From: Pseudomonadota bacterium
GTDB taxonomy: Bacteria; Pseudomonadota; Alphaproteobacteria; Micavibrionales; Micavibrionaceae
Length of the DNA stretch: 34,656 bases
Assembly (NCBI GenBank): GCA_016198545.1
Contig: JACQIJ010000087.1
Span: 1-34,656 of the forward strand
Reading direction: 5' to 3'
In this document: in pieces, positions 15,251-22,642 of the stretch
How positions within the stretch are numbered: the stretch's first letter is position 1
Layout of the letters: the number at the start of each line of letters is the position of its first letter
Notes under the pieces: generated by a model
What the model was told of the DNA's origin: nothing
Seen by the model: only the letters and a program-made list of their open reading frames with translations
The model's database searches: none
Made by a program: the position numbers and the translations under genes

Positions 15251-17175
15251 AGTTTGATTCCCTTGCTACGGACACGACGTCCGCGTGATGTTGCCGGCCT
15301 CGAAGAAGGTGCGGAGGAACCGTCTTCCGGTCCCTCCGCTTCAGTTGGCTGCCGAGGAGGTTGATCAATGCCCAGACTCTGTTCAAAATTTTGCCAGTGC
15401 CGTTCTCCGAAGCGGTCGATGCCTTCGATGGCGGCGGCGGCGCGGGCGTAGACGTAGCAGTCGAGCGCCTCGTTCCGGTCGCGCATCTTTTGCCATTCAT
15501 GTACCGCGTAACCGCGCCGGTTCCGGCTGCTCACAAGCTGCTCGGAGCAGAGTTGTTTTAAATATTCCTCGTCCATCTTGGGCAAATGGACGTAGCCCTG
15601 CGGGTATGGATCGCCGCTTTCCTGCGTCGGCGGAACCTTGCGGAGGTTGTTGAACAACTCCAGCTTGGCGATGCCGCCGACGACGGCGCGGATCCGCAAA
15701 CCGCGTTTGAAGCGTTTCCCGTCAGCCGTCACTTCAACGGCGGTCGGCAGGCCGACAAGGGCGGAGCCGCGCTGGACGCCTTTGACAACGGTCACCAGGC
15801 CCGACGGTCGCCGCCGCGCCCAGGCATAGACTTCCTGCGTGGCGAAACCGGAGTCGATAGCGACACGCCGCAAATACAGGTCGAATCCGCATTCGTGCGG
15901 CCAGCTTTCCTCCAGCATGGCGTCGAGTTTTCTCCAGACGTCCGGCCGGGCGGTGTCGCCCTCCAGCACGCGGTGCTCGATCAGCCAGGATTCCTTGTCG
16001 CGGCCCCACGCCCAGACTGACACCTCGATCCGGTCCTTCTGGACGTCGGCGCCCGCCGTGATGAAAAGCCCGCCCTTGGGAACCGTGCCGACGCGGTAAT
16101 CCTCCCGGCGCTCATAGAGTCGCTGCCAGTCAGGGGCTTCGCCGGTCTCCACGTAGGTTTCTCCAAGCTCGGTGTTCTTGAACGATTTGATGGCGGCGTC
16201 GGAGCCTTGCGCGTCGAGCCATGCGCGCGCGATCTCCTCCCACGCCCTCCATCCCATCGGGGAATAGAGGCTTGAGAGGTGAAATCCTGCCGTCCGCCCG
16301 TCGCCTTCGGCCTGTGCCTCCCAATAACCGTTCTCCAGCATCCATGTTTTGTGGTGTTCATGAATTTCTGTCTGGCAATGTTCGCATTCGTAATAGACGC
16401 CCTCCGGGTTTTTCTCCGGCCATTTGAGCTGCTCGAATTTCAGCCACTGGCGGACGCCGCAGGAAGGACACGGCACCATGTAGCGGCGCTGATCGCTGGC
16501 GTCATACTCACGTTCGATCCGCGACATACCGCGAATGGTGGGCGTGGACACCAGAAGGATTTTCCTGCGCGAAAACGTGCGTGTCCTGGCTTCGGCCAGG
16601 GCCACGGGATCGCCTTCGCCGTCCGCGTCGCCGGGATAGGCGTCGATCTCGTCCAGAAACAGGTAGCGGACCGGCATCGAGCGCAATCCCACGGCGCTGT
16701 TCGCGCCGGTCATGACCAGGATGCCGCCCTGAAACTCCTTGGCAAGGATAGTGTTGCCGCTGTCCCGTGCGCGGGAGGGAACGACCCGCTCCCTCAACGC
16801 CGGACTTTCTTCGATAAGCGGATCGACCCTCTGTTTCGAGTTGCGCTTGGCCATCTCCACGGTGGGAAGGACGGCCAGCATCGGCCCTGGCGCATGGTGG
16901 ATGATGAATCCGATCCAGTTATTGCCGCATTCGGTGCCGCCGATCTGCGATCCCTTCATGAACACGACCCGTTCCACCGGCGAAGCCGGGGACAGGCAGT
17001 CCATGATTTCTTTTAAATACGGCGTCCGGCTCGTGCGCCACGGCCCCGGTTCGGCGGCAGCCTTGCCCGAAAGACGGCGGTGGATGTCCGCCCATTCCGA
17101 CACCGACAGGCGCGGGTCGGGCCGCAGGCCGCGTGATAAGGCCACGACATACACATCCCCTGCATCTTGAACCAT
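15247..17175 (-). CDS. Terminase large subunit (GpA family)
   Basis: This 642-aa protein is an ATP-driven DNA packaging motor with nuclease. Motifs seen: an N-terminal VSEWADIHRRLSGKAAAEPG segment typical of GpA; an adenine/Walker A-like region KGSQIGGTE (74-82); Walker B LFLDEID (172-178); a coupling motif LLVSTPT; a Cys-rich knuckle CPSCG...CEHCQ; and a C-terminal nuclease domain with ITAGADVQKDRIEVSVWAW and AIDSGFAT carrying the acidic residues. It begins the head operon and is divergent from the forward-strand cassette. The start at 17175 has only a weak ribosome site; GTG codons 15-30 bases downstream are alternatives. Confidence 0.92.
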   Translation of the reverse strand: MVQDAGDVYVVALSRGLRPDPRLSVSEWADIHRRLSGKAAAEPGPWRTSRTPYLKEIMDCLSPASPVERVVFMKGSQIGGTECGNNWIGFIIHHAPGPMLAVLPTVEMAKRNSKQRVDPLIEESPALRERVVPSRARDSGNTILAKEFQGGILVMTGANSAVGLRSMPVRYLFLDEIDAYPGDADGEGDPVALAEARTRTFSRRKILLVSTPTIRGMSRIEREYDASDQRRYMVPCPSCGVRQWLKFEQLKWPEKNPEGVYYECEHCQTEIHEHHKTWMLENGYWEAQAEGDGRTAGFHLSSLYSPMGWRAWEEIARAWLDAQGSDAAIKSFKNTELGETYVETGEAPDWQRLYERREDYRVGTVPKGGLFITAGADVQKDRIEVSVWAWGRDKESWLIEHRVLEGDTARPDVWRKLDAMLEESWPHECGFDLYLRRVAIDSGFATQEVYAWARRRPSGLVTVVKGVQRGSALVGLPTAVEVTADGKRFKRGLRIRAVVGGIAKLELFNNLRKVPPTQESGDPYPQGYVHLPKMDEEYLKQLCSEQLVSSRNRRGYAVHEWQKMRDRNEALDCYVYARAAAAIEGIDRFGERHWQNFEQSLGIDQPPRQPTEAEGPEDGSSAPSSRPATSRGRRVRSKGIKL

Positions 17176-17301
17176 ATGTCATACCGAAAACCCGCGTAAT
17201 CCTTCGCAGAAAGCAATGAAATGATCGGCGAATAGCCTGGATTAACAGGCGAAAGCGCGCATTCATGGATCATGATCAACGCAAACAAAAAGGAGAAAAC
17301 G

Positions 17302-17535
17302 ATGATCAAAACCAAACAAAAACAAGATCCGATTGACGCCTACATCCTCAAATGCGGCCACATCGAATCCATGCTCAACCGCCTTACCGAAGCCTGTGAC
17401 GACCATTTCGGCGATGATCCAGACAAGATCACTTGGGGCCACGTCGGATCGCTTGGCGCCGTCGAAGAAAAGCTCCAGCACCTTTGCGACATGGTCTTCA
17501 AGGAAGGTGAATACGCCCCTGAGAACAAAGCCTAA
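17302..17535 (+). CDS. Hypothetical small protein, first gene of the forward cassette
   Basis: This 77-aa protein (MIKTKQKQDPIDAYILKCGH...) has an excellent ribosome site (AAAAGGAGAAAACG before ATG), which favours this start over an upstream ATG at 17272. It is acidic with a helical core (IESMLNRLTEACDDHFGDDP, HVGSLGAVEEKLQHLCDMVF). I have seen similar small proteins in alphaproteobacterial mobile elements, but no function is known to me. It begins a three-gene forward cassette between the large terminase and the methyltransferases. Confidence 0.65.
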   Translation: MIKTKQKQDPIDAYILKCGHIESMLNRLTEACDDHFGDDPDKITWGHVGSLGAVEEKLQHLCDMVFKEGEYAPENKA

Positions 17536-17559
17536 CCATCAACAAAAAGGAGACAGAAA

Positions 17560-18132
17560 ATGACTTCACCAAATCTACAAAAGCAAATCATCGAGATGCT
17601 TCTCGACAAAGGCTTTTCCGAGGAGAAAAGCGGAAACAAGCAATGGCGGATCTTTGCCAGCCTTGAAACTTCCGGAAAGGACAGTCTCTGGCTTGTCCAC
17701 GAGACTGGAAAGGTTCGTCGAGGCAAGAGTGTTGCAAAATCAGTGGCCATCACACCGGAGGCGCGACGCATGCTCGGCCACTGGATGGTTGAAAAAGGCA
17801 TCGCGCCGAAAGACGATCAGCCGTCCAGCCAGCCACAGCAGAAAACGCCTAAACCCAAAACAAAAATAAACTCCAAGATCAAGGCGAGCAAAGCGGGCGG
17901 CGTCTCGGACAAAATCAACAAGACCTTGGCAATCATGTCGGCCCTCCAGCGCGATGATGGCGCCACAGTCACGGAGTTGATGGAAGTTACCGGATGGCAA
18001 GCCCATTCGGTACGTGGGTTTTTGTCGACGCAAAAAAAGAAGCGTGAAGATTTCACCCTTGAAAAATTCACGCGCGGGGACGGCAAGACGGCCTACAAGA
18101 TCGATGCTGCGGGAGACGCTGATAATGGTTAA
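17560..18132 (+). CDS. DUF3489 domain protein
   Basis: This 190-aa protein has a C-terminal DUF3489 region (about residues 115-185) with the diagnostic block LQRDDGATVTELMEVTGWQAHSVRGFLSTQKKK, a helix-turn-helix-like fold common in proteobacterial prophages and plasmids. The N-terminal ~70 residues hold QKQIIEMLLDKGFSEEKSGN and TPEARRMLGHWM, joined by a Lys/Pro/Gln-rich linker. Probably it binds DNA; its target is unknown. It has a good AAAAAGGAGA ribosome site and overlaps the next gene by 8 bases, so the two are co-translated. Confidence 0.8.
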   Translation: MTSPNLQKQIIEMLLDKGFSEEKSGNKQWRIFASLETSGKDSLWLVHETGKVRRGKSVAKSVAITPEARRMLGHWMVEKGIAPKDDQPSSQPQQKTPKPKTKINSKIKASKAGGVSDKINKTLAIMSALQRDDGATVTELMEVTGWQAHSVRGFLSTQKKKREDFTLEKFTRGDGKTAYKIDAAGDADNG

Positions 18133-18439
18133 TACATATCAGGTCCATACCAGCGGCAGCGCCGGAGAAGCAGCGTTGCTGGCCGTGAATAAACTCACAA
18201 AGGCTCAGATCGCCGATGCTCTCAAGATTTACGCAAAACGCGAGAGCGTAATCATAGGCACGATCCTCGGCGTCAGCGTCGACGGTGTGATCTTCACGCC
18301 CGTCGAAGGCTGGCAGCCGAACATGGCGGACGCCTTCACGGATATATGCATCGTGCCTTGGATCCAGATTCACGAGCTGCTGGGCAACGTCCCTGACGGC
18401 ACAATGGAAGGGTTTTTCGACGGGAACAACCGGAATTAA
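18125..18439 (+). CDS. Hypothetical protein, last gene of the forward cassette
   Basis: I do not recognise this 104-aa protein (MVNTYQVHTSGSAGEAALLAV...). The N-terminal half reads as strand plus helix (NKLTKAQIADALKIYAKRES) followed by strands (VIIGTILGVSVDGVIFTPVEGWQ) and an aromatic C-terminal part (ICIVPWIQIHELLG). No membrane segment or known motif is seen. It overlaps the DUF3489 gene and is closed by a long hairpin terminator at 18447-18482, so the three forward genes form one unit. Confidence 0.6.
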   Translation: MVNTYQVHTSGSAGEAALLAVNKLTKAQIADALKIYAKRESVIIGTILGVSVDGVIFTPVEGWQPNMADAFTDICIVPWIQIHELLGNVPDGTMEGFFDGNNRN

Positions 18440-18446
18440 TCGAAAG

Positions 18447-18482
18447 AATAAGGGGACATTCCATCAGGAATGCCCCCTTATT
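18447..18482. terminator. Bidirectional hairpin terminator between convergent units
   Basis: Arms of 16 bases (AATAAGGGGACATTCC at 18447-18462 and its partner at 18467-18482) pair with one mismatch around the loop ATCA. A- and T-rich ends border the stem on both sides. It lies exactly between the forward cassette (stop 18439) and the methyltransferase stop (18482), so it probably ends transcription from both sides. On the reverse strand the mismatch becomes a U:G pair, making that direction slightly stronger. Confidence 0.8.
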
Positions 18483-19726
18483 CAGTCGGTTTTCCGGATA
18501 AAGCGCTCTCCCGTCTCCGCATGTGTGGCGGCTTTCCCCGTGTATTCTTCCCACCGCGCGACGATCACGTCGACGTATTTGGGGTCAAGCTCGACCATCC
18601 GGCACTGGCGGCCCAGCTTTTCGCAGGCGATCAATGTCGTGCCGGAACCGCCGAAGGGATCGAGCACGATGTCCTGCGTCTTGCTTGAGTTTTTGACGGC
18701 CCGCTCCACAAGCTCGACCGGCTTCATGGTCGGATGCAGTGTGTTTTTCTGAGGCTTGTTCACGAACCAGACATCGCCCTGATCGCGGGCGCCGCACCAG
18801 TAGCGGTCATTGCCTTCCTTCCAGCCGTACAGCAGCGGTTCGTATTGGCGCTGGTAGTCGGACCGGCCCAGCGTGAACGTATTCTTCGCCCAGATGATGA
18901 AGGTAGACCATTTTCCGCCTGCCGAGACGAAGGCGCTTTGCAGCGTATGCAGCTCCGAGGAACTCATGCATACGTAAAGCGATCCCTTGGTTACCATCAG
19001 CATGTTAGTGATGGAATCATACAGGAACTGCGCGAAGGCCTCGCCCAGATTGTCGTTCATGATCGTCCGGCCGCCGCTCTTGCCTTTGCGGGCGCGCTGC
19101 TTGTCCTTGGCTGTGTTGCCGTAATCGACGTTGTACGGCGGGTCGGTGAACACCATGTCCGCCAGCTGGCCGTCCATGACCTTTTCAATGTCCGTCAGGA
19201 CGGTGGCATCTCCGCACAGGACGCGGTGATTTCCTAAAATCCAGACGTCGCCTGTTTCACTGATCGGATCTTCCGGTGCCTCCGGCACGACATCGTCATC
19301 GCCGATATCGTCCTCGTCATCACCGAAGAGCAGATCGTCAATCTCCGTGGGATCAAACCCTAGGATGTCGATGTCGAAATCCTCCGCCTTGAGGGTTTCG
19401 AGTTCCAGTTTCAAAAGTTCGTCGTCCCATCCGGCGTTCAGGGCGATGCGGTTGTCGGCGATAATCAATGCTTTGCGCTGTGTTTCCGACAGATGAGCAA
19501 GCTCAATGACAGGAATTTGCGACATGCCCAGCAACCGGGCTGCGGCCAGACGGCCATGACCGGCAATAATGATGCCGCGCTCGTCGATCAGGACGGGATT
19601 GACGAATCCAAACTCGGCAATACTGGCGGCGATCTGTGCGATCTGCTCATCCGAATGCGTCCGCGCGTTGTTGGCGTATGGCACCAGAGCGTCCAGCGGA
19701 CGATATTCCACTTCCAAATTATTCAT
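18482..19726 (-). CDS. ParB-domain DNA methyltransferase (N6-adenine or N4-cytosine)
   Basis: This protein of about 414 aa has two parts. Residues 1-100 form a ParB/Srx-like domain (LVPYANNARTHSDEQIAQIA, then PVLIDERGIIIAGHGRLAAA). The rest is a beta-class amino-methyltransferase with catalytic TDPPYNVDY (about 194-202) ahead of the SAM-binding DPFGGSGTTLIACE, the motif order of DNA N6-adenine/N4-cytosine enzymes. An acidic linker (DDEDDIGDDDVVPEAPED) joins them. ATG at 19726 is chosen; a TTG three codons upstream is possible. The start region overlaps the cytosine methyltransferase stop. Phage enzymes of this kind usually protect phage DNA from host restriction; the target sequence is unknown. 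Confidence 0.88.
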   Translation of the reverse strand: MNNLEVEYRPLDALVPYANNARTHSDEQIAQIAASIAEFGFVNPVLIDERGIIIAGHGRLAAARLLGMSQIPVIELAHLSETQRKALIIADNRIALNAGWDDELLKLELETLKAEDFDIDILGFDPTEIDDLLFGDDEDDIGDDDVVPEAPEDPISETGDVWILGNHRVLCGDATVLTDIEKVMDGQLADMVFTDPPYNVDYGNTAKDKQRARKGKSGGRTIMNDNLGEAFAQFLYDSITNMLMVTKGSLYVCMSSSELHTLQSAFVSAGGKWSTFIIWAKNTFTLGRSDYQRQYEPLLYGWKEGNDRYWCGARDQGDVWFVNKPQKNTLHPTMKPVELVERAVKNSSKTQDIVLDPFGGSGTTLIACEKLGRQCRMVELDPKYVDVIVARWEEYTGKAATHAETGERFIRKTD

Positions 19727-19731
19727 AGCGA

Positions 19732-20589
19732 TCAACTTTCGATGTGAGACGCAAGAGTTCGGAACGCATACGCGGCAGCCAGCGGGACCACGCCGTTGCC
19801 ACAGAGCCGCAGACGGTCCACCCGGCAGGCCATCCCATCAGCCATTCGGTGAACAGCGGGTTTAAGCGCATCTGGGACGGATCCCCATGTGTCGAGGTTG
19901 CCTGGACCTGGCGGCCAGAGCGGAATACGAGATTCGCAAGTGATACTTGCCGCGTGATCCGGTCCTTCATGCCGGGGCTGTCTTTCCAGTCCCGCGCCAC
20001 CGGTGTTGGCCATGCTTTGGCTGTTTCCGCCAGTCCCTTGCCGTGCGTCGAGCTGGTTGAGCCAGGCTCCTGCGCCCTCGGCGTGGGCCAGTATGAACAG
20101 CCGCTCCCGCTTGTGCGGCGCGCCGATTTCTTCCGCCGTAAACAGACCCGTCTTAACGCCGTAACCCAGGCTTCGAAGGTCATCGTGGACTTGTTGGAAT
20201 CCCAATCGTAAATGGTGGGAGACGTTCTCGAAAAAAGCGATCCTTGGCCGCAGGTCGGCGACGATATCGCGTATGTACGGCCAGAGGTGCCGTGGGTCGC
20301 GTTCGGCCTGTTTTCGTCCGGCGATGGAGAATGGCTGGCACGGATATCCCGCAGTGACGATATCCACGCAGCCACGCCACTGGCTGCTGTCAAAGGTTCG
20401 AACGTCAGACCAGACAGGCGCCGTATCCAAGGTTTGATCTTCCATGCGCGCAGCAAGGATGCTGGCGGCATAGGCTTCCCCCTCGACATAACAAACGGTC
20501 CGACAGCCAGGGACGGCAAGCTTGAGTCCAAGCTCAATCCCTCCGGCCCCGGTACACAGGGACAGCACTGCGGGGGAATGACAATCCAC
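19732..20589 (-). CDS. DNA (cytosine-5) methyltransferase
   Basis: This 285-aa C5-cytosine methyltransferase has motif I LSLCTGAGGIELGL (residues 9-22), the catalytic Cys84 in GYPCQPFSIAGRK (motif IV), ENV at 121-123 (motif VI), and GAPHKRERLFILA (motif VIII). Motifs IX-X are at the C-terminus (HRMADGMACRVDRLRLCGNGVVP). The target-recognition region between VIII and IX is short, so the enzyme is compact. It starts with GTG; the ribosome site is weak. It lies between the small terminase and the ParB-type methyltransferase. A long open frame in another phase over the same DNA is a shadow, since it has none of these motifs. Confidence 0.9.
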   Translation of the reverse strand: MDCHSPAVLSLCTGAGGIELGLKLAVPGCRTVCYVEGEAYAASILAARMEDQTLDTAPVWSDVRTFDSSQWRGCVDIVTAGYPCQPFSIAGRKQAERDPRHLWPYIRDIVADLRPRIAFFENVSHHLRLGFQQVHDDLRSLGYGVKTGLFTAEEIGAPHKRERLFILAHAEGAGAWLNQLDARQGTGGNSQSMANTGGAGLERQPRHEGPDHAASITCESRIPLWPPGPGNLDTWGSVPDALKPAVHRMADGMACRVDRLRLCGNGVVPLAAAYAFRTLASHIES

Positions 20590-20607
20590 ACGAAAAAATC
20601 CAATAGG

Positions 20608-21123
20608 TTAAAGGATGGGTTTGCTAAATTCTTCAAGGACGCGATTAATCTCGTCCGTCAGTATCTGGTGCACCTTGCGGCGATCAGTCTCGACGGCAAG
20701 AATGGCGTCCAGCCGGTCAGGAATCGACAGCATGCCGTCGCGGATAATCCGTCCGCGTTTAAATCCTACGGCCTTTACTATTTCAATATCGACGAACCGC
20801 TCCGCTTCGACCTTGGCTTTTATTTCCAGCAACTTCGCCTTCTCGGTTTCGCTTTTGATGCGGGTCTTGAGAAGCAGCGTCGGCAGTTCGGATGTAGGAA
20901 TCGTTCTTTTCGTTGGCTCGATGGTTTCCTGCTGCTGGGAAGATTTACGCCGCAGTGCTCTGGCAGGCTCACGCCGCGCCTCGATGATGGCATCGGCAAC
21001 AGCAGGATCGACCTGGCCGTCCGTCAATGGCAGAACGCCTTTCTGCACCAGCTCGCCGATGTACTGCCGACTGACGCCCATGCGCTTGGCATAGGCGATC
21101 TGGGACAAAAGCTCATCGCTCAT
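20608..21123 (-). CDS. Terminase small subunit (Nu1-like)
   Basis: This 171-aa protein starts MSDELLSQIAYAKRMGVSRQ. It has a winged-helix DNA-recognition N-terminus (AYAKRMGVSRQYIGELVQKG, LPLTDGQVDPAVADAIIEAR) and a helical C-terminal part rich in Lys and Glu (LKTRIKSETEKAKLLEIKAK, FKRGRIIRDGMLSIPDRLDA), the plan of lambda Nu1-type small terminases. It would bind the packaging site and load the large subunit, whose gene lies 3.4 kb downstream past the methyltransferases. It is the first gene behind the 378-bp control region. Confidence 0.82.
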   Translation of the reverse strand: MSDELLSQIAYAKRMGVSRQYIGELVQKGVLPLTDGQVDPAVADAIIEARREPARALRRKSSQQQETIEPTKRTIPTSELPTLLLKTRIKSETEKAKLLEIKAKVEAERFVDIEIVKAVGFKRGRIIRDGMLSIPDRLDAILAVETDRRKVHQILTDEINRVLEEFSKPIL

Positions 21124-21136
21124 ACGGAAAAAATCC

Positions 21137-21161
21137 TGTCAAGTAAGCTGCTTACTTGACA
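21137..21161. promoter_or_regulatory. Perfect palindromic operator-like site
   Basis: TGTCAAGTAAGC, a central T, then GCTTACTTGACA: two exact 12-bp arms, 25 bp in all, ending 14 bases before the small terminase start codon. A half-copy (TGTCAAGTTAG) lies at 21235-21245. This is the shape of a dimeric repressor or activator site, and it overlaps TTGACA-like -35 sequences on both strands. The binding protein is not identified. Confidence 0.65.
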
Positions 21162-21212
21162 AAGCATTCGCGCGCCGAATAACCGCCTGTATTCAAAATG
21201 TTAGCGGCCATC

Positions 21213-21240
21213 CGAATAGATTTTACGAATGTTTTGTCAA
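21213..21240 (-). promoter_or_regulatory. Candidate reverse-strand promoter for small terminase
   Basis: A perfect -35 TTGACA (21240-21235) is followed after 16 bases by TATTCG (21218-21213), a weak -10. The -35 overlaps the half-copy of the palindrome, which would allow direct control. Transcription would start about 80 bases before the gene. The weak -10 keeps confidence low. Confidence 0.35.
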
Positions 21241-21501
21241 GTTAGTTTTTTTGCCTGACGCTAGAAAAGTCCCGCTCGTTGCCCGCCCTCGGAGGAACCT
21301 CGCTGACAGGACCCGCGACCGCTGTAAGGCGCATCGCGTCAGGTCGATGATTGAAAGATTTTTCTGCTGGGTGCGGTGAAGAAGAGGCACTGCTCTGCCG
21401 CATCTCTCCTGACCATAGAAAAAATATGCCACTTTTTTGCAAAAAATGTACGAACTGCTTTGTGTGGACATTGTGTTTACATGCCTTTCTTTTTAAATCA
21501 G

Positions 21502-21933
21502 TTACTTATAACGCTCCATGATTTCCCCTTGCGGATCGTGCGCGTTGAGACGGCTCGCAATCTTGCCGATGCCCATGTTGTACCAGTTGGTCACCGCCGT
21601 TCTGCTGCTCTGCTGCTCGTGGGCGATGACTTTCCACGGAACACCGCTGGCGCGACGCCAGATGATCTTGCTCTCGCGTACCGGGACGGCGCGTAGCCAC
21701 TCGCAGACATATTCCATCTGGCTGATCTGCCGGGGCGTCGGGCGCCAGCGTTTTTCCACCTCGTGCTGCCCGTACATATCCCAGAAGTCGTAAATGGGTG
21801 TAGGCCATGTGCTGAAGTACCCTTGCACCCTAACGCGGGGAAGAGACTTCATCACCTCTGCGGCATCCTCCAGATAGACTTCCACCATCGCAGGCGTCCA
21901 GTATGGTTCCGGTGGTCTTGCTAGATCAGTCAT
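21502..21933 (-). CDS. DUF6362 family protein
   Basis: This 143-aa protein has the DUF6362 pattern familiar from alphaproteobacterial prophages: WTPAMVEVYLEDAAEVMKSLP, then a Trp- and Pro-rich part (YFSTWPTPIYDFWDMYGQ), WRPTPRQISQMEYVCEWLRA, and a helix-turn-helix-like end (KVIAHEQQSSRTAVTNWYNM). The last segment resembles a sigma-region-4 HTH, so a late-gene regulator role is plausible: it lies just upstream of the control region for the packaging genes. It overlaps the preceding gene by 8 bases and ends the early operon. Confidence 0.75.
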   Translation of the reverse strand: MTDLARPPEPYWTPAMVEVYLEDAAEVMKSLPRVRVQGYFSTWPTPIYDFWDMYGQHEVEKRWRPTPRQISQMEYVCEWLRAVPVRESKIIWRRASGVPWKVIAHEQQSSRTAVTNWYNMGIGKIASRLNAHDPQGEIMERYK

Positions 21934-22138
21934 GCTGCACCTCCATGATGGAGCCGTACAGTTTCTCTCCCAGCTGCTTGACCAGCTCCTTCTCCGGCCA
22001 CGTCAGACGGTGATCGGAAGGCGAGACGTTCAGTACGCCCTGCTTTTTCCACGCCGCCCGGCGCATGAGTTCCATTTCGTCTTCGTTGGTGGGCGCAGAA
22101 GGCGTCCTTGAAAGTGATGAGCGATATCCGTTATGCAT
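21926..22138 (-). CDS. Small hypothetical early protein
   Basis: This 70-aa protein (MHNGYRSSLSRTPSAPTNED...) ends with LTWPEKELVKQLGEKLYGSI. I do not recognise a family, but small genes of this size commonly precede DUF6362 in related prophages. It has no membrane segment. It overlaps the DUF6362 gene by 8 bases and starts right after the RuvC-like gene, so it is co-translated in the early operon. Confidence 0.6.
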   Translation of the reverse strand: MHNGYRSSLSRTPSAPTNEDEMELMRRAAWKKQGVLNVSPSDHRLTWPEKELVKQLGEKLYGSIMEVQHD

Positions 22139-22140
22139 GA

Positions 22141-22620
22141 TTAACCTCCGATTTTTGTGTCAATGGCCCAGCGCAGCAAGGCGATGGCGTCCGCTTCGTT
22201 GTCGTCCATAGGTGTGTGTCCGTGATCAAAAACGGCCCTGATCACGTCCTCCTTCGAGGCGTTTCCCTTTCCGGTGATGTGTTTTTTGATCGTGCCGACC
22301 GGGACGCCCTGATAAGGGATCTCCTTGAACTCCGCCCACGCCGACATCTGTCCGGCGAACGCGCCGTAGATATGGGCCGCCGTCGTGCCGAGATGACGCC
22401 TGACCTCCTCGAAGACGACAAGCTCGATATGGCCAGAGGTCTCATGCAAGGTGTCGAGCCAGTTGCGAAACCGCAGCAGGGCCATGCCTCCGCCTGAGAA
22501 GCGATCAGGTTTGAACGTCTCCCTGCCGGAGTAAATCTGCCCGTCGCGGCGCCGTAACGCCCAGCCGGTATTCTGTCCCAGATCAAGGGCCAGAATTTGT
22601 TTTTGAATATTCTCGTTCAT
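22141..22620 (-). CDS. RuvC-like Holliday junction resolvase
   Basis: This 159-aa RNase-H-fold nuclease has the acidic active-site residues in the right order: Asp13 in LALDLGQNTGWA, Glu71 in VVFEEVRRH, a Lys in GKGNASKEDVI (the RuvC Lys motif, about 118-123), and Asp140/Asp144 in DDNEADAIAL. RuvC-type enzymes cut four-way junctions and are common in phages lacking a T7 endonuclease. Its place in the replication operon supports a role in resolving recombination or replication intermediates before packaging. Confidence 0.85.
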   Translation of the reverse strand: MNENIQKQILALDLGQNTGWALRRRDGQIYSGRETFKPDRFSGGGMALLRFRNWLDTLHETSGHIELVVFEEVRRHLGTTAAHIYGAFAGQMSAWAEFKEIPYQGVPVGTIKKHITGKGNASKEDVIRAVFDHGHTPMDDNEADAIALLRWAIDTKIGG

Positions 22621-22642
22621 GTGTTTTTCCTTTCGTTGAGGG

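Larger units (their letters stand above)
21124..21501. other. Control region upstream of the packaging/late genes
   Basis: This 378-base stretch separates the early operon (last gene stops at 21502) from the small terminase start. It contains a perfect 25-bp palindrome near the gene, a half-copy of it about 75 bases upstream, a consensus -35 TTGACA on the reverse strand, and two 8-bp complementary arms (21254-21261 and 21336-21343) enclosing about 74 bases. A 30-codon reverse frame (21334 to 21242) fits between those arms but has no strong ribosome site. The right part is AT-rich and holds nothing I can name. It could also contain the packaging (cos/pac) site, since it precedes the small terminase gene. 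Confidence 0.55.

Noticed and set aside
19719..20636. Long reverse frame of 305 codons overlapping the cytosine methyltransferase
   Set aside because: It lies in a different phase over a gene with all C5-methyltransferase motifs and itself reads as low-complexity Ser/Arg/Pro sequence without any family resemblance.
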